64,000 nt of DNA. Origin: Alphaproteobacteria bacterium (GTDB lineage Bacteria > Pseudomonadota > Alphaproteobacteria > Rhodospirillales > Casp-alpha2). The notes beneath the pieces were generated by a model. The model saw nothing but the letters and a program-made list of their open reading frames with translations, did not search any database and had not been told where the DNA came from. This document shows, one piece after another, positions 1 to 8,970 of this stretch. The DNA is taken from assembly GCA_024279135.1 (NCBI GenBank), contig JAJRRU010000036.1, positions 23,788 to 87,787 of the forward strand, read 5' to 3'. The position numbers and the translations under genes were made by a program. Numbering within the stretch: position 1 is the stretch's first letter; each line of letters begins with the position of its first letter.

Positions 1-1603
1 TGTATAATTCGCGGTAATCATCGGAGCGGTATTTCTCGCGCAACATCGTGGTTGCCTGCATGGCGGTACGTGTCCGGTAGGTCGGCGCGAAACGGGCAAA
101 TCCAAACCATGCTTCATCCCACAGGAAGACCAGATCGGGCTTGATGGCCAGACATTCTTCCATGAACCGCTCCACATTGTAGACGATGCCGTCGAAGGTA
201 CAGTTGGTCAGTGACATCATCTTGACCCGGTCCAGTTTGCCTACGGCTTTCAGTTCCAGCAGGGCCTTTTTAATCTCGCGCAAAGGGACCGCACCATACA
301 TGGAATATTCGTGCAAGGGGTAGGAATCCAGATAGACCACCTGGGCTCCGGCCAGCACCATGCCGTAGTGATGGGATTTGTGACAATCGCGATCCACCAG
401 CACTATATCACCGGGCCGTACAAGTGCCTGGACCACGATTTTGTTACAGGTCGATGTACCGTTGGTGGCAAAATAGGTCTTGCGGGCACCAAAAGCCCGT
501 GCGGCCAGTTCCTGAGCCCGTTTGATAGGGCCGTGGGGTTCCAGCAGCGAGTCAAGACCGCCCGATGTGGCGGAGGTCTCGGCGAGGAAAATGTTCATGC
601 CATAAAATTCACCCATGTCTTTGATCCAATGGGATTTAATGATCGATTTTCCGCGTGATATGGGCAAGGCATGAAACACCCCGGTGGGCTTTTTTGAATA
701 TTCCCGCAGGGCCGTAAAAAAGGGTGTCTGGTAACGGTCATCAACGGCGCGCAGGATGTTCAGGTGCAACTCCATGAAGTCTTCCTGATTATAAAATACC
801 CGCTCGCAGGCGTTGCTGATGCGCCCGGCAATATCCTCGACCGATTGATCGGTGATCAGGAACAGATCGAGTTCGGGACGGACCCGGGAAATAATATCGG
901 CCAGACAGACGCCATAGTCTTGCGGTTCAATATCATCCAAGGATTTGATCTGAGCCAGCGCCAGATAACGGTTCAGCAGGGGGAAATTGTTTTGCGAATG
1001 TAAATGGAACCCGAAACGGATCACCACGGTCTGAATGTTTTGGTTAAACAGAACCGCAATCAGGGCGTCCTCGAAACTGGGGACGAAGACCGGCTCATAG
1101 GTGAATAAATCTTCTTCGCGTCGCATGGCGACCAGATTGTCGCGTTGATGTTTTTGTTGATGCTGGTTGAGGTCATCGACGATCAGAACCTCGAAATAAG
1201 GTCGACGACGGCTGCGTTCCAGCATGACCTCTTCGTCTTCGTCACCGTCCGATTCTTCCTTGGGAGCCGTCAGGTTCAGGTGTTTGCGCCGATATGCCCC
1301 ATCCATCAAGGCTTTGACGATCCTGGTAATGGTTACGGCAAGATTATCATAATCATTTGCCGCCAGCATCTGAAACAGCAGATGGAAGGTATGATGCCCC
1401 GGAAAGGCCCAGTAAGACTCGACCGGCTTCAACTGGTCGAGAATTTGTTTGGCAGTAGCGGCAACTTCTTCGTTGTCGTGTTGTCTGCTCAGTCGCTGGA
1501 CGATTATTTTTAATCTATTCCACGAATCAACCCTGAATTGTGATCCATTATAAAACTTGCTTAGTGTGTCGCGGTCCCTGTCTTTTATTTTTATTGACGT
1601 CAA
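1..1603 (-). CDS. Orn/Lys/Arg decarboxylase (PLP), partial at left edge
   Basis: A reading frame open from a TTG at 1601-1603 to the window edge (534 codons, 3' end missing). GGGAGG lies about 8 bases before the TTG, and no in-frame ATG occurs until well inside the gene. The frame holds an N-terminal receiver-like 'wing' region, then the PLP fold with NGTSTCNKIV, DRDCHKSHH, LTNCTFDG and DEAWFGFARF, all typical of fold-type I basic amino-acid decarboxylases. The PLP lysine would lie a few dozen residues past the edge. The family decarboxylates arginine, lysine or ornithine to the polyamine; the visible part does not fix the substrate. It begins 29 bp after the nitrilase gene on the same strand, so the two are probably cotranscribed. 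Confidence 0.88.
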   Translation of the reverse strand, partial: MTSIKIKDRDRDTLSKFYNGSQFRVDSWNRLKIIVQRLSRQHDNEEVAATAKQILDQLKPVESYWAFPGHHTFHLLFQMLAANDYDNLAVTITRIVKALMDGAYRRKHLNLTAPKEESDGDEDEEVMLERSRRRPYFEVLIVDDLNQHQQKHQRDNLVAMRREEDLFTYEPVFVPSFEDALIAVLFNQNIQTVVIRFGFHLHSQNNFPLLNRYLALAQIKSLDDIEPQDYGVCLADIISRVRPELDLFLITDQSVEDIAGRISNACERVFYNQEDFMELHLNILRAVDDRYQTPFFTALREYSKKPTGVFHALPISRGKSIIKSHWIKDMGEFYGMNIFLAETSATSGGLDSLLEPHGPIKRAQELAARAFGARKTYFATNGTSTCNKIVVQALVRPGDIVLVDRDCHKSHHYGMVLAGAQVVYLDSYPLHEYSMYGAVPLREIKKALLELKAVGKLDRVKMMSLTNCTFDGIVYNVERFMEECLAIKPDLVFLWDEAWFGFARFAPTYRTRTAMQATTMLREKYRSDDYRELY

Positions 1604-1632
1604 TCTATATTCCTCCCATTCCCTGGCGATAT

Positions 1633-2595
1633 TTATAGACGATGGATTGATGCACCTTTATTGGGTTTGTCCTCAATTTTCACCTCGGTATCTCCGAGGG
1701 GTGCTATTTCCTCCGGGGCTGGTTCCCCGATCCCTTTATTTGTGCCTCGCTGCGGCATGGCCAGCGGGCCCAGATTATCCAGATAGGTCGTATCAAAATG
1801 ATCATCTTCGTAGACCGGAAAATTACATCGGTGGTCGCGAAAGCTTTTCAGCGGCTGACCCAGCCCGTGCGGTCCAACGCAGCGTTGCCTGCGTACCATG
1901 TCAAAGTCCACTTCGACGGGGATAATTTCCGGTTGTCCGGCGGCTTGATACAAAACACATCCCGATGGATCAATCACACAAGACCTACCCGTGCCGCCAG
2001 CATCCAACCCGTTGATATCAAAAACATAAATTTGGAACATTGCCGCCGTGGCCCGGGCGATGGATAGCTCGATATCGCGGTCGATGGTACCCGTAAGGAC
2101 CGGCAGCAACAGAACTTCCGCACCCATTGCGGTCAGTTGGCGGGTGGTTTCAGGGAACCAGATATCATAACAGATGGAAAGTCCGAAACGCCCGGCATTG
2201 GGAACATCGAATACCAGAACATCTGTGCCACTGGAAACATCGCGCTCATAGGGCGCGAAAGGAAACATTTTGCGGTAACGCGAGATTATCTCACCGTCCG
2301 GGTTGATGACGATGGCCTCGTTATAAAGCCGACCACTTTCGCGCACGAACATGGAACCCGGTATGAGCCATACCCCATGACGCTGGGCATATTCCCGGAA
2401 GGTATTTTCGGTTTCGCTCAGGGATTCGGGGCAGTTTGACGGAATAGGTCCAAAGGGTGCCAGTTCACTGAAGACGATCATCTCAACCCAGGGGAACACG
2501 GCCATAACATGGTCGATTTTAGCCGTCATGGCCGATACATTTTCATGCATGGCCGAAACGGACATTTGTACACCAGCGATGGAGAAAGGCGTCAT
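1633..2595 (-). CDS. Carbon-nitrogen hydrolase (nitrilase superfamily)
   Basis: 320 residues. The Glu-Lys-Cys triad of the superfamily is visible: E44 in FSELAPFG, K109 in RYRKMFPF and C142 in SICYDIWFPE. The family hydrolyses amides or nitriles through a cysteine thioester. No signal peptide is seen, so it is cytoplasmic. Members include N-carbamoylputrescine amidase, and a decarboxylase of basic amino acids lies just downstream, so a role in polyamine or amino-acid amide metabolism is a reasonable inference. No agmatine deiminase is visible, so that specific assignment is not made. The C-terminal 60 residues are charged and variable. An AGGAA sequence precedes the ATG. Confidence 0.85.
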   Translation of the reverse strand: MTPFSIAGVQMSVSAMHENVSAMTAKIDHVMAVFPWVEMIVFSELAPFGPIPSNCPESLSETENTFREYAQRHGVWLIPGSMFVRESGRLYNEAIVINPDGEIISRYRKMFPFAPYERDVSSGTDVLVFDVPNAGRFGLSICYDIWFPETTRQLTAMGAEVLLLPVLTGTIDRDIELSIARATAAMFQIYVFDINGLDAGGTGRSCVIDPSGCVLYQAAGQPEIIPVEVDFDMVRRQRCVGPHGLGQPLKSFRDHRCNFPVYEDDHFDTTYLDNLGPLAMPQRGTNKGIGEPAPEEIAPLGDTEVKIEDKPNKGASIHRL

Positions 2596-2620
2596 TAACG
2601 AAATTCCTATAGGCCAGAAT

Positions 2621-2674
2621 TTATTCTATGGCCTGAACTTATTCTATGGCCTGAGTTATTATTATGGCCTGAAT
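2621..2674. repeat. Three tandem 18-bp repeats
   Basis: Three head-to-tail units of TTATTCTATGGCCTGAAC: 2621-2638, then 2639-2656 ending GAGT, then 2657-2674 starting TATTATTATGG. A fainter fourth partial copy precedes them (AGGCCAGAAT at 2611). They lie in the 200-bp gap between the VOC gene and the nitrilase gene. The function is unknown. Confidence 0.85.
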
Positions 2675-2795
2675 TATTGTTGTCTGCTTGCTTGATAGGC
2701 CAAAGCAAGTCTTTCAAAAACCCTGTGCAGGGTCAACCCCTTCCTCGGGACATAACAGAGACTCCAAGAAAGGGGCTAATTCTGTATAGTGTCAA

Positions 2796-3455
2796 TTACA
2801 GTGCGATAGCCTGCTCTGGTTCGGACACAACGGTAGACTCATCGAGGGTCGTATGGGTATTTGTTCCGTCGATCAAATCGAGGGTAACCGGAGTTGTATC
2901 ATCCAGAACTGCAGTTTCCAGAGTGGTGGGTTCTACAATTTCCGAGATTAATTCGTCAAATAAAAGCACATCTGCATGGGGCTCCAACACAGAAAAATCG
3001 ATGACGGCACGTTTGGCGACTTCACCGGGGGTCAGAATTTCAATCCGCTTGGCGACATTCCATACATGACCAAAAGAATCGACAAAACGACCGAAGCGTT
3101 CACCCCAATAGGTGTTGGACAGCGGCACAACAACGCGGGCGCCATGATCAATGACCTGATCCCAGAAGGTGTCAACGTCGGAAAGGTACAATTGCACAAT
3201 CACGGCCGAGCCACCCAGAGTGGTGGGTGAGACAATGCCGAAATTGGGCATTTCGTCGGCAAGACGCATGATCGTATTGCCGATTTTCATTTCGGCTTGC
3301 AAGATTGTGATGCCGTCCTGGGCATAATCTCGTGACAGAACTTCGGCGCCGAAGGCTGTTTCATAATAGGATAGTGCCGCATCCGCGCCCTGAACAATCA
3401 GGACCGGGTTGGCTGTACGGTAACCTTTCGGAACCGGTGTAACTTTACGTGCCAT
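2796..3455 (-). CDS. VOC (glyoxalase/PhnB-like) protein with acidic tail
   Basis: 219 residues. Residues 1-140 form a PhnB-like vicinal-oxygen-chelate domain (VPKGYRTANPVLIV, AALSYYETAFGAE, DSFGHVWNVA). The rest is a Thr/Asp/Glu-rich extension with no recognised domain. VOC proteins bind metal and act on small molecules (glyoxalases, dioxygenases, resistance proteins) or are non-catalytic. The reaction here is unknown. It is the first gene of a leftward set with the nitrilase and decarboxylase, though a 200-bp gap with tandem repeats separates it from them. GGAGA precedes the ATG. Confidence 0.8.
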   Translation of the reverse strand: MARKVTPVPKGYRTANPVLIVQGADAALSYYETAFGAEVLSRDYAQDGITILQAEMKIGNTIMRLADEMPNFGIVSPTTLGGSAVIVQLYLSDVDTFWDQVIDHGARVVVPLSNTYWGERFGRFVDSFGHVWNVAKRIEILTPGEVAKRAVIDFSVLEPHADVLLFDELISEIVEPTTLETAVLDDTTPVTLDLIDGTNTHTTLDESTVVSEPEQAIAL

Positions 3456-3557
3456 ATTTTAGTTCTCCAGTAAAATCTCTTGGTGGGAAAAAGCTTGTTT
3501 GCGGACTGCCTGCTGGCAGGTGTTGGTTTTATGATGTATGGATTCTTGCCGAATCAA

Positions 3558-3582
3558 ATTACACCATGTATCATGATGTAAT
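3558..3582. promoter_or_regulatory. Near-perfect 25-bp palindrome in divergent control region
   Basis: Arms ATTACACCATG (3558-3568) and CATGATGTAAT (3572-3582) around TAT match at 10 of 11 positions. The element sits between the start of the leftward VOC gene (3455) and the rightward gene at 3609. Its size and symmetry suit a dimeric repressor or activator. No regulator gene is adjacent, so the binder is unknown. Confidence 0.55.
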
Positions 3583-3608
3583 CATTTAATGGGGAATCTG
3601 TCAACACC

Positions 3609-4034
3609 ATGGACCAAGATGTAAGCCTGGGCGTCACAATGACCCTGACCCAGTCGGAATTACCCGAAATGCGGGCTGGCGGGCGATTGCGCGAGTATGC
3701 CGTTGTTTATCGATGTTACCGAACCCAGGCCGGGGGTGGTTTTGGCAATCAGGTGGATCACCCGTTTGCCTGGGGGGTGCTGGTCTATGTGGATGATACG
3801 GTCGCCCGGATCTACAGTGCCCGTGGCCTGCCGCGAGAATGGACGGACCTGACACGTCTGGAAGTCTGGATGCGTGACCAGGGATTCTGGTATTGGTGGA
3901 TGCGAAACGATCTGGACCCCCTGGGTGCCCGTGAGAACCAGGGTGAGAATGAACTTGGTGATGGGGAGGATTCTCATGATTCACTGGATTTTCCACCCTC
4001 ACCGACCCGCGATATTGATGGAATGGCCGAATAA
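3609..4034 (+). CDS. Hypothetical protein, 141 aa
   Basis: I do not recognise the family. Third codon positions are GC-rich, which supports this frame over two antisense frames. The core (residues 48-105) is compact and rich in Trp and Arg (WGVLVYVDD, ARIYSARGLPREW, WYWWMRNDLD). The tail is acidic and probably disordered. No signal peptide or membrane segment is seen. The start is uncertain: internal ATGs at 3639 and 3669 are alternatives and none has a clear ribosome site. Confidence 0.6.
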   Translation: MDQDVSLGVTMTLTQSELPEMRAGGRLREYAVVYRCYRTQAGGGFGNQVDHPFAWGVLVYVDDTVARIYSARGLPREWTDLTRLEVWMRDQGFWYWWMRNDLDPLGARENQGENELGDGEDSHDSLDFPPSPTRDIDGMAE

Positions 4035-4148
4035 TTCACGTTTTCGTTATCTGCCGGATTAACCAGCTTGCTCGCGAGAAGTTGATATGTGTTCCGCCGC
4101 CATACATCTTAGGTTCGTTCCACTCAATTTCATAAAAGGAACGGAATA

Positions 4149-4655
4149 ATGAAAATATATATCCAACGCCGTATTTGTTCGATAGCCATGGGCATGATTA
4201 TCCTGTCTGTGGTGATGGGCGGAGTAATTATTGGTACTACGGGTATTGCCGAGGCGGGAAATACCGGGCCGAAGACCGAAATATTTCAAACCAGCCAGCC
4301 CTTTGACAGTTTCCTTGTGCGATTAACAAAAGCCATCAAGGGTAACAAGATGGGTATTGTGGCCGAAGCCTGTGCCACCTGTGGTGCCAAGAAAATCGGT
4401 GTGACCATACCCGGCAACCGGGTTGTGATGATTTTTCATCCCAAATTTGCGGTCCGCATGTTAAAGGCCAGTCTTGAGGCCGGGGTCGAGGCCCCTCTCA
4501 GACTTTATGTAACGCAACACCCCGAAGGCACACGTCTGAGCTATCGCAAGGCCAGCGATGTCTTTGCGCCCTACGCCGATAACGGCGATCTGGACGCCAT
4601 GGCCAGAGAGCTTGATACGATCATGGCGAAAATTGCAAACGACGCCACCCGGTAA
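4149..4655 (+). CDS. Exported DUF302 domain protein
   Basis: 168 residues. A signal peptide (about residues 1-36, ending GIAEA) suggests a periplasmic location. Residues 50-140 match the DUF302 pattern (FDSFLVRLTKAI, VVMIFHPKFAVRML, LRLYVTQ, LSYRKASDVF). Two Cys in ACATCG could bind metal or carry persulfide, which is inference. AAAAGGA precedes the ATG. It ends 14 bp before the YeeE/YedE permease. DUF302 proteins often accompany sulfur-oxidation or sulfur-transport genes, which fits this pairing. Confidence 0.78.
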   Translation: MKIYIQRRICSIAMGMIILSVVMGGVIIGTTGIAEAGNTGPKTEIFQTSQPFDSFLVRLTKAIKGNKMGIVAEACATCGAKKIGVTIPGNRVVMIFHPKFAVRMLKASLEAGVEAPLRLYVTQHPEGTRLSYRKASDVFAPYADNGDLDAMARELDTIMAKIANDATR

Positions 4656-4669
4656 TCTGGAAAACAGAT

Positions 4670-5866
4670 ATGAATGAAGCCCCTGCCCTGACCCGATCGC
4701 GACAGAATTTCGTAACACCAATGGCTTTTTTGCTGTTAGGGGCGGCGTTCTGGTTCCTGTTTGATACCAGCAGCCGCATGGGCTGGCTGTTTATTGTCGC
4801 CCTGGCCATGGGCTTATCGCTCTATCATGCCTCGTTCGGTTTTGCTGGTGCGTACCGGCGGCTGTTTCGTCTGGGCGATCCACGCGGTGTGGATGGTCAG
4901 ATTATCCTGCTGGCTGCGACCATGTTGGTTTTTGCCCCGGTTTTGTCCAGCGGTTCGGCCTTTGGAAACCCTGTGGGCGGTGCCGTTGCCCCGGTTGGTC
5001 TGGGCATGGCATTCGGTGCCTTTTTGTTCGGTATTGGAATGCAGTTTGGTGGCGCGTGCGCCTCGGGAACGCTTTATACGGTGGGCGGCGGCAATCCCCG
5101 TATGCTGGTAGTGCTGATCTTTTTTGTGGTTGGCGCTTTTTGGGGAAGTCTGGATTTAAGCTGGTGGCAGAGCCTGCCTCGTATGGGGTCGGTTTCCCTG
5201 GGTCGAAAATTCGGCTGGGAAATTACCTATCTGGCACAACTGGCCGTCTTGTTGGCCCTCTATCTTGGGCTGGGCAAACTGCGACGGCGATTTACGCAAG
5301 GTGAAGGGCTGCCTGAACGGCCTCACCCGCCGCTTTACACAAGACTGATCCGGGGTCCGTGGCCCTTGATCTGGGCTGGGTTGTCCCTGGCGGCCCTGAA
5401 CTGGCTGACATTGGTGCAAACCGGCCACCCGTGGTCCATAACCTGGGGGTTTTCCCTGTGGGGCGCCAAAGCTGCAACCCTGGTTGGCTGGGATCCGCAA
5501 ACCAGCAGTTTCTGGACGGGAGCCTTCCAGCAAAGAGCCCTGCGACAATCGCTCTGGCAGGACACCACCTCGGTTATGAACGTCGGCATTATCGCCGGTG
5601 CGAGCCTGGCAATGATATTGGCCAATCGCCGCGGTAATCCCATGGACAGGCGGTGGCGTCCCCTGCTGGCTGCCATCATCGGTGGTTTGATGCTCGGTTA
5701 CGGTGCGCGTCTTGCGTATGGTTGTAATATAGGTGCCTTTATCAGTGGTGTGGCTTCCACGAGTCTGCATGGCTGGGTCTGGATATTGTGCGCCTTGCCG
5801 GGTAATTGGCTGGGCATGAAATTAAGGTCCATATTCCAGTTAGACCAGGCGAGCCCGATAATATAG
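4670..5866 (+). CDS. YeeE/YedE family sulfur-compound permease
   Basis: 398 residues with many hydrophobic segments, so an inner-membrane protein. Two YeeE-type signatures are present, each with a Cys: GMQFGGACASGTLYTVGGGN (C130) and GARLAYGCNIGAF (C352). In the thiosulfate transporter TsuA, equivalent cysteines relay the substrate, so thiosulfate or a related sulfur species is the likely cargo. The length fits two fused pseudo-repeats. It forms a two-gene unit with the exported DUF302 protein upstream. Confidence 0.85.
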   Translation: MNEAPALTRSRQNFVTPMAFLLLGAAFWFLFDTSSRMGWLFIVALAMGLSLYHASFGFAGAYRRLFRLGDPRGVDGQIILLAATMLVFAPVLSSGSAFGNPVGGAVAPVGLGMAFGAFLFGIGMQFGGACASGTLYTVGGGNPRMLVVLIFFVVGAFWGSLDLSWWQSLPRMGSVSLGRKFGWEITYLAQLAVLLALYLGLGKLRRRFTQGEGLPERPHPPLYTRLIRGPWPLIWAGLSLAALNWLTLVQTGHPWSITWGFSLWGAKAATLVGWDPQTSSFWTGAFQQRALRQSLWQDTTSVMNVGIIAGASLAMILANRRGNPMDRRWRPLLAAIIGGLMLGYGARLAYGCNIGAFISGVASTSLHGWVWILCALPGNWLGMKLRSIFQLDQASPII

Positions 5867-6102
5867 TTTTCTGTGTCAGATAATCATTTCAGGTTGTCTC
5901 TAACCAATTGATTTTCTGTAAATAATACGCTATAGGTGAGTTGTAATTCATACTTTAGGGCGTGTTTGTGTCTCATTGTCGAGCCTCAAATTAGAACAAT
6001 GAGAATCAAGAAACATTGACAGTCCGCCATTAAAGCAGTAACTCACCACATTATTTATCAGATAACGTTATGTCACTATAGTAGATCGGTTTTACCTGCT
6101 TC
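5867..6102. promoter_or_regulatory. Leader region with two inverted repeats upstream of helicase gene
   Basis: This 236-bp gap holds a perfect 9-bp inverted repeat, TCTCATTGT (5971-5979) and ACAATGAGA (5996-6004), spaced by 16 bp and without a T-tract. TTGACA follows at 6016-6021, and a perfect palindrome ATAACGTTAT lies at 6062-6071. The latter two fall in what would be the helicase promoter or 5' leader. Long structured leaders are common for cold-shock helicase genes; this role is inferred. Confidence 0.4.
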
Positions 6103-7929
6103 ATGAATTTTTCAGATTTAGGCCTTGGCGACGAAATTCTGCGTGCTGTTGCAGACGCGGGATACGACACACCCACCCCCATACAGGAAAAAGCGATACC
6201 CTATGTATTGATGGGGCGTGATATTCTGGGCTGTGCCCAGACAGGTACGGGTAAAACGGCTTCTTTTACCTTGCCCATGCTGGATATCTTGCATAATGGC
6301 CGGGCCAAGTCTCGTATGCCCCGCTCGCTGATATTGGAACCAACCCGGGAACTGGCGGCACAGGTCGCCGACAATTTTGACACCTACGGTAAATACCAGA
6401 AGCTGTCAAAAGCCCTGTTAATCGGTGGCGAGTCCATGAGCGATCAGATCAAGGCCATGGATAGTGGTGTGGATGTGCTGATTGCTACGCCGGGACGCCT
6501 GCTCGATCTATTTGAGCGCGGGCGCATATTGCTCAATGATGTAAAACTGCTGGTTATTGATGAAGCCGACCGAATGCTGGATATGGGCTTTATCCCCGAT
6601 GTAGAACGTATTGTCAGCCTGTTGCCGAAGATCAGAACCACCTTGATGTTTTCTGCAACCATGCCCCGGGAAATCCGCAGGCTGGCTGACCAGTTCCTCA
6701 TGAACCCCAAGGAAATTACCGTTGCGGCACCCTCAAGTACGGCCGTGACCATCACCCAGGGTTTGTATTTGCTGCCCCGTGGCAGCGCACAAAAAGAAAA
6801 GCGGGCTGCCTTGCGTAAACTGATCGCAGTTGATAATGCCAAAAACGGTATCATTTTCTGTAATCGCAAGCGCGATGTGAATATCGTCTACCGTTCCATG
6901 TTACGACATGGTTTTAAAGTCGGACAATTACACGGCGATATGGCACAGCCAGACAGAATGGAAACCCTGAACCGGTTCAAGGCCGACGAGCTTCGTTTCC
7001 TGGTCTGCAGTGACGTTGCTGCTCGGGGGCTGGATATCCCCGATATGAGCCATGTTTTCAATTTCGATGTGCCCACACATGCGGAAGATTATGTCCACCG
7101 TGTCGGACGCACGGGCCGGGCCGGACGTCAGGGCTGTGCCTATACCATTGCCTTGTCTGAGGACCGGAAATATATTGCTTCCATTGAAAAACTGATCGGC
7201 AATGTTATACCGCCAGTCAATGTTAATGAATCGAATGTATCCGGGGCTCAAAAATCAAACCCAGACAAACCGGCAGCAAAACAACAGACCAGCGCCCAGG
7301 AAATCAAACCGGACTGCCCCGAACCAAGGCGTTCTGCGGTAAAGCACAACGAATCACACCATAAAAACACCCCAAAAGGCAATTCAAAACACGAGGGTCA
7401 GGCGCAACAATCTGGCACTCAATCCAATCAGTCTCATCAGTCCAATCAGCCCAGGCAAGCCAATGCCGACCGGCACGATAAGAATAAACGCCCGTCGCGT
7501 AAATACCGCTCACCTCAAGACGAGGTTGGCACCATGTCAAACGCTCCGGTCAAGGGAATGGGGGAATTTACTCCGGCATTTTTGACCCGCCCCGTGATCT
7601 TGCCGGAAGATGACAATGAACCCAAAGACAAGGCTAAGTCCAAGGTAAAGGAAAAAGCTAAATCCAAGGTAAAAGCAAATCCTAAACCCAAAGTTGAAAC
7701 CAAGGTTGAAACCAAGGTTGAAACCAAGGTTGAAACCAAGGTAGCCAAAGCTGAAACCAAAGCTGAAACCAAGACTGAAACCAAGGTAAAAACGAAGTCT
7801 GAGAAAAAACCGGCATCCAAGAAGGCCAAATCAGGCAAGACCAGCAAGCCGAAAAAGCCCGACAGCGATGGCGGCACCAATCCTGAGACCGGCGCAGAGT
7901 CCGGCGACAGTCCCGAAAACCTTACGTAA
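6103..7929 (+). CDS. DEAD-box ATP-dependent RNA helicase (RhlE-like)
   Basis: 608 residues. All helicase motifs are visible in order: Q motif [11 protein letters not shown], Walker [41 protein letters not shown] and [11 protein letters not shown]. The core ends near residue 365. The rest is a low-complexity basic tail of about 240 residues: first Gln/Asn/His-rich, then Lys-rich with repeated KVET units encoded by a tandem 12-bp sequence (about 7690-7790). Such tails bind RNA or ribosomes. It probably acts in cold-shock RNA remodelling or ribosome assembly. The 3' end overlaps the convergent thiSG stop by 8 bp. Confidence 0.93.
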   Translation: MNFSDLGLGDEILRAVADAGYDTPTPIQEKAIPYVLMGRDILGCAQTGTGKTASFTLPMLDILHNGRAKSRMPRSLILEPTRELAAQVADNFDTYGKYQKLSKALLIGGESMSDQIKAMDSGVDVLIATPGRLLDLFERGRILLNDVKLLVIDEADRMLDMGFIPDVERIVSLLPKIRTTLMFSATMPREIRRLADQFLMNPKEITVAAPSSTAVTITQGLYLLPRGSAQKEKRAALRKLIAVDNAKNGIIFCNRKRDVNIVYRSMLRHGFKVGQLHGDMAQPDRMETLNRFKADELRFLVCSDVAARGLDIPDMSHVFNFDVPTHAEDYVHRVGRTGRAGRQGCAYTIALSEDRKYIASIEKLIGNVIPPVNVNESNVSGAQKSNPDKPAAKQQTSAQEIKPDCPEPRRSAVKHNESHHKNTPKGNSKHEGQAQQSGTQSNQSHQSNQPRQANADRHDKNKRPSRKYRSPQDEVGTMSNAPVKGMGEFTPAFLTRPVILPEDDNEPKDKAKSKVKEKAKSKVKANPKPKVETKVETKVETKVETKVAKAETKAETKTETKVKTKSEKKPASKKAKSGKTSKPKKPDSDGGTNPETGAESGDSPENLT

Positions 7930-8914
7930 TCAGGCCGCGCAACGGCGATGACGGATCGGCGTACTGTTTTTTAGCCATACGTTCGGCCAGATAGGCCATG
8001 CGCCCTGCCCGTACCGCATGTTTCATAGCGCGCGCCATGCCAATGGGGTCTTTGGCCTGGGCAATGGCGGTATTGACGATAACCCCGTCACAGCCCAGTT
8101 CCATGGCAAACGCGGCTTCCGACGCGGTTCCGATTCCCGCGTCAACGATTACCGGAACGCGTGACTGTTCGATAATCAGACTGATATTAAACGGGTTGGC
8201 AATGCCGTGGCCTGAACCGATCAGTGAGCCGAGCGGCATGATGGCGGCGGCACCGGCGTCTTCCAGTGCCTTGCACATGATCGGATCATCGGAACAATAG
8301 ACCATGACCTGAAATCCTTCCTTGACCAGTACCTTGGTGGCTTCCAGGGTTTCGATCATGCGTGGATACAAGGTTCGTTGATCGGCAAGAATTTCCAGTT
8401 TTACCAGATCCCATCCCCCGGCTTCCCGGGCCAGACGCAAGGTCCGCAAGGCATCATCGGCGGTAAAACAACCCGCCGTGTTGGGCAGATAGGTCACTTT
8501 CTTCGGATCGATGAAATCCACCAGCATGGGCTGATCAGGGTCCGTCAGGTTTACCCGGCGAACGGCCACCGTAACCATGTCCGATTGCGAGGCCTCCAGT
8601 GCGCGGGCGTTTTCTTCGTAATCCTTGTATTTGCCGGTACCGATTATCAGCCGGGAATGGAATTTCCGCCCGGCGATGATCAGTTCGTCGTGATCCTGGG
8701 TATCTCCATCTGGCAAACCACCACCAATAAAGTGAACGATTTCAAGTCTGTCGCCATCTTTCAGGGTGGTCCCTTCGTAGAGCGATTTTGGCACGATTTC
8801 AAGATTGCGTTCGATGGCTACCTTGCGATTATCGAGGCCAATTTTGTTGAGCAGGCCGTTGACGCTGAGCGGTGTGTCGAAAGTGCGGTTTTCGCCGTTA
8901 ATGATGATTTGCAT
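7922..8914 (-). CDS. thiSG: ThiS-ThiG fusion: sulfur carrier / thiazole synthase
   Basis: 330 residues. Residues 1-66 are a ThiS ubiquitin-like carrier ending HFIGGG. From about residue 76 it is ThiG, a TIM barrel with the Schiff-base lysine K172 in LVKLEILAD and the phosphate loop GSGHGI. ThiG makes the thiazole phosphate of thiamine from deoxyxylulose phosphate, dehydroglycine and sulfur carried on the ThiS C-terminal glycine. Here the Gly-Gly is internal (GGGLPDG), so cleavage or a different sulfur route would be required. Similar fusions are known in proteobacteria. AGGAT precedes the ATG. No TPP riboswitch motif is seen upstream. Confidence 0.92.
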   Translation of the reverse strand: MQIIINGENRTFDTPLSVNGLLNKIGLDNRKVAIERNLEIVPKSLYEGTTLKDGDRLEIVHFIGGGLPDGDTQDHDELIIAGRKFHSRLIIGTGKYKDYEENARALEASQSDMVTVAVRRVNLTDPDQPMLVDFIDPKKVTYLPNTAGCFTADDALRTLRLAREAGGWDLVKLEILADQRTLYPRMIETLEATKVLVKEGFQVMVYCSDDPIMCKALEDAGAAAIMPLGSLIGSGHGIANPFNISLIIEQSRVPVIVDAGIGTASEAAFAMELGCDGVIVNTAIAQAKDPIGMARAMKHAVRAGRMAYLAERMAKKQYADPSSPLRGLIT

Positions 8915-8970
8915 GATTATCCTGGAATTTTATGTTTGGTGAGTTACTAAAATGTTATTCCCTCATAATA

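Noticed and set aside
1145..1925. Several rightward ORFs over the left end
   Set aside because: They are shadows of the leftward decarboxylase and nitrilase, whose motifs are clear.
7515..7880. Antisense ORF of Leu/Val/Ser repeats inside the helicase gene
   Set aside because: It is the mirror of the Lys-rich repeat tail; the sense frame is continuous with a full DEAD-box helicase.
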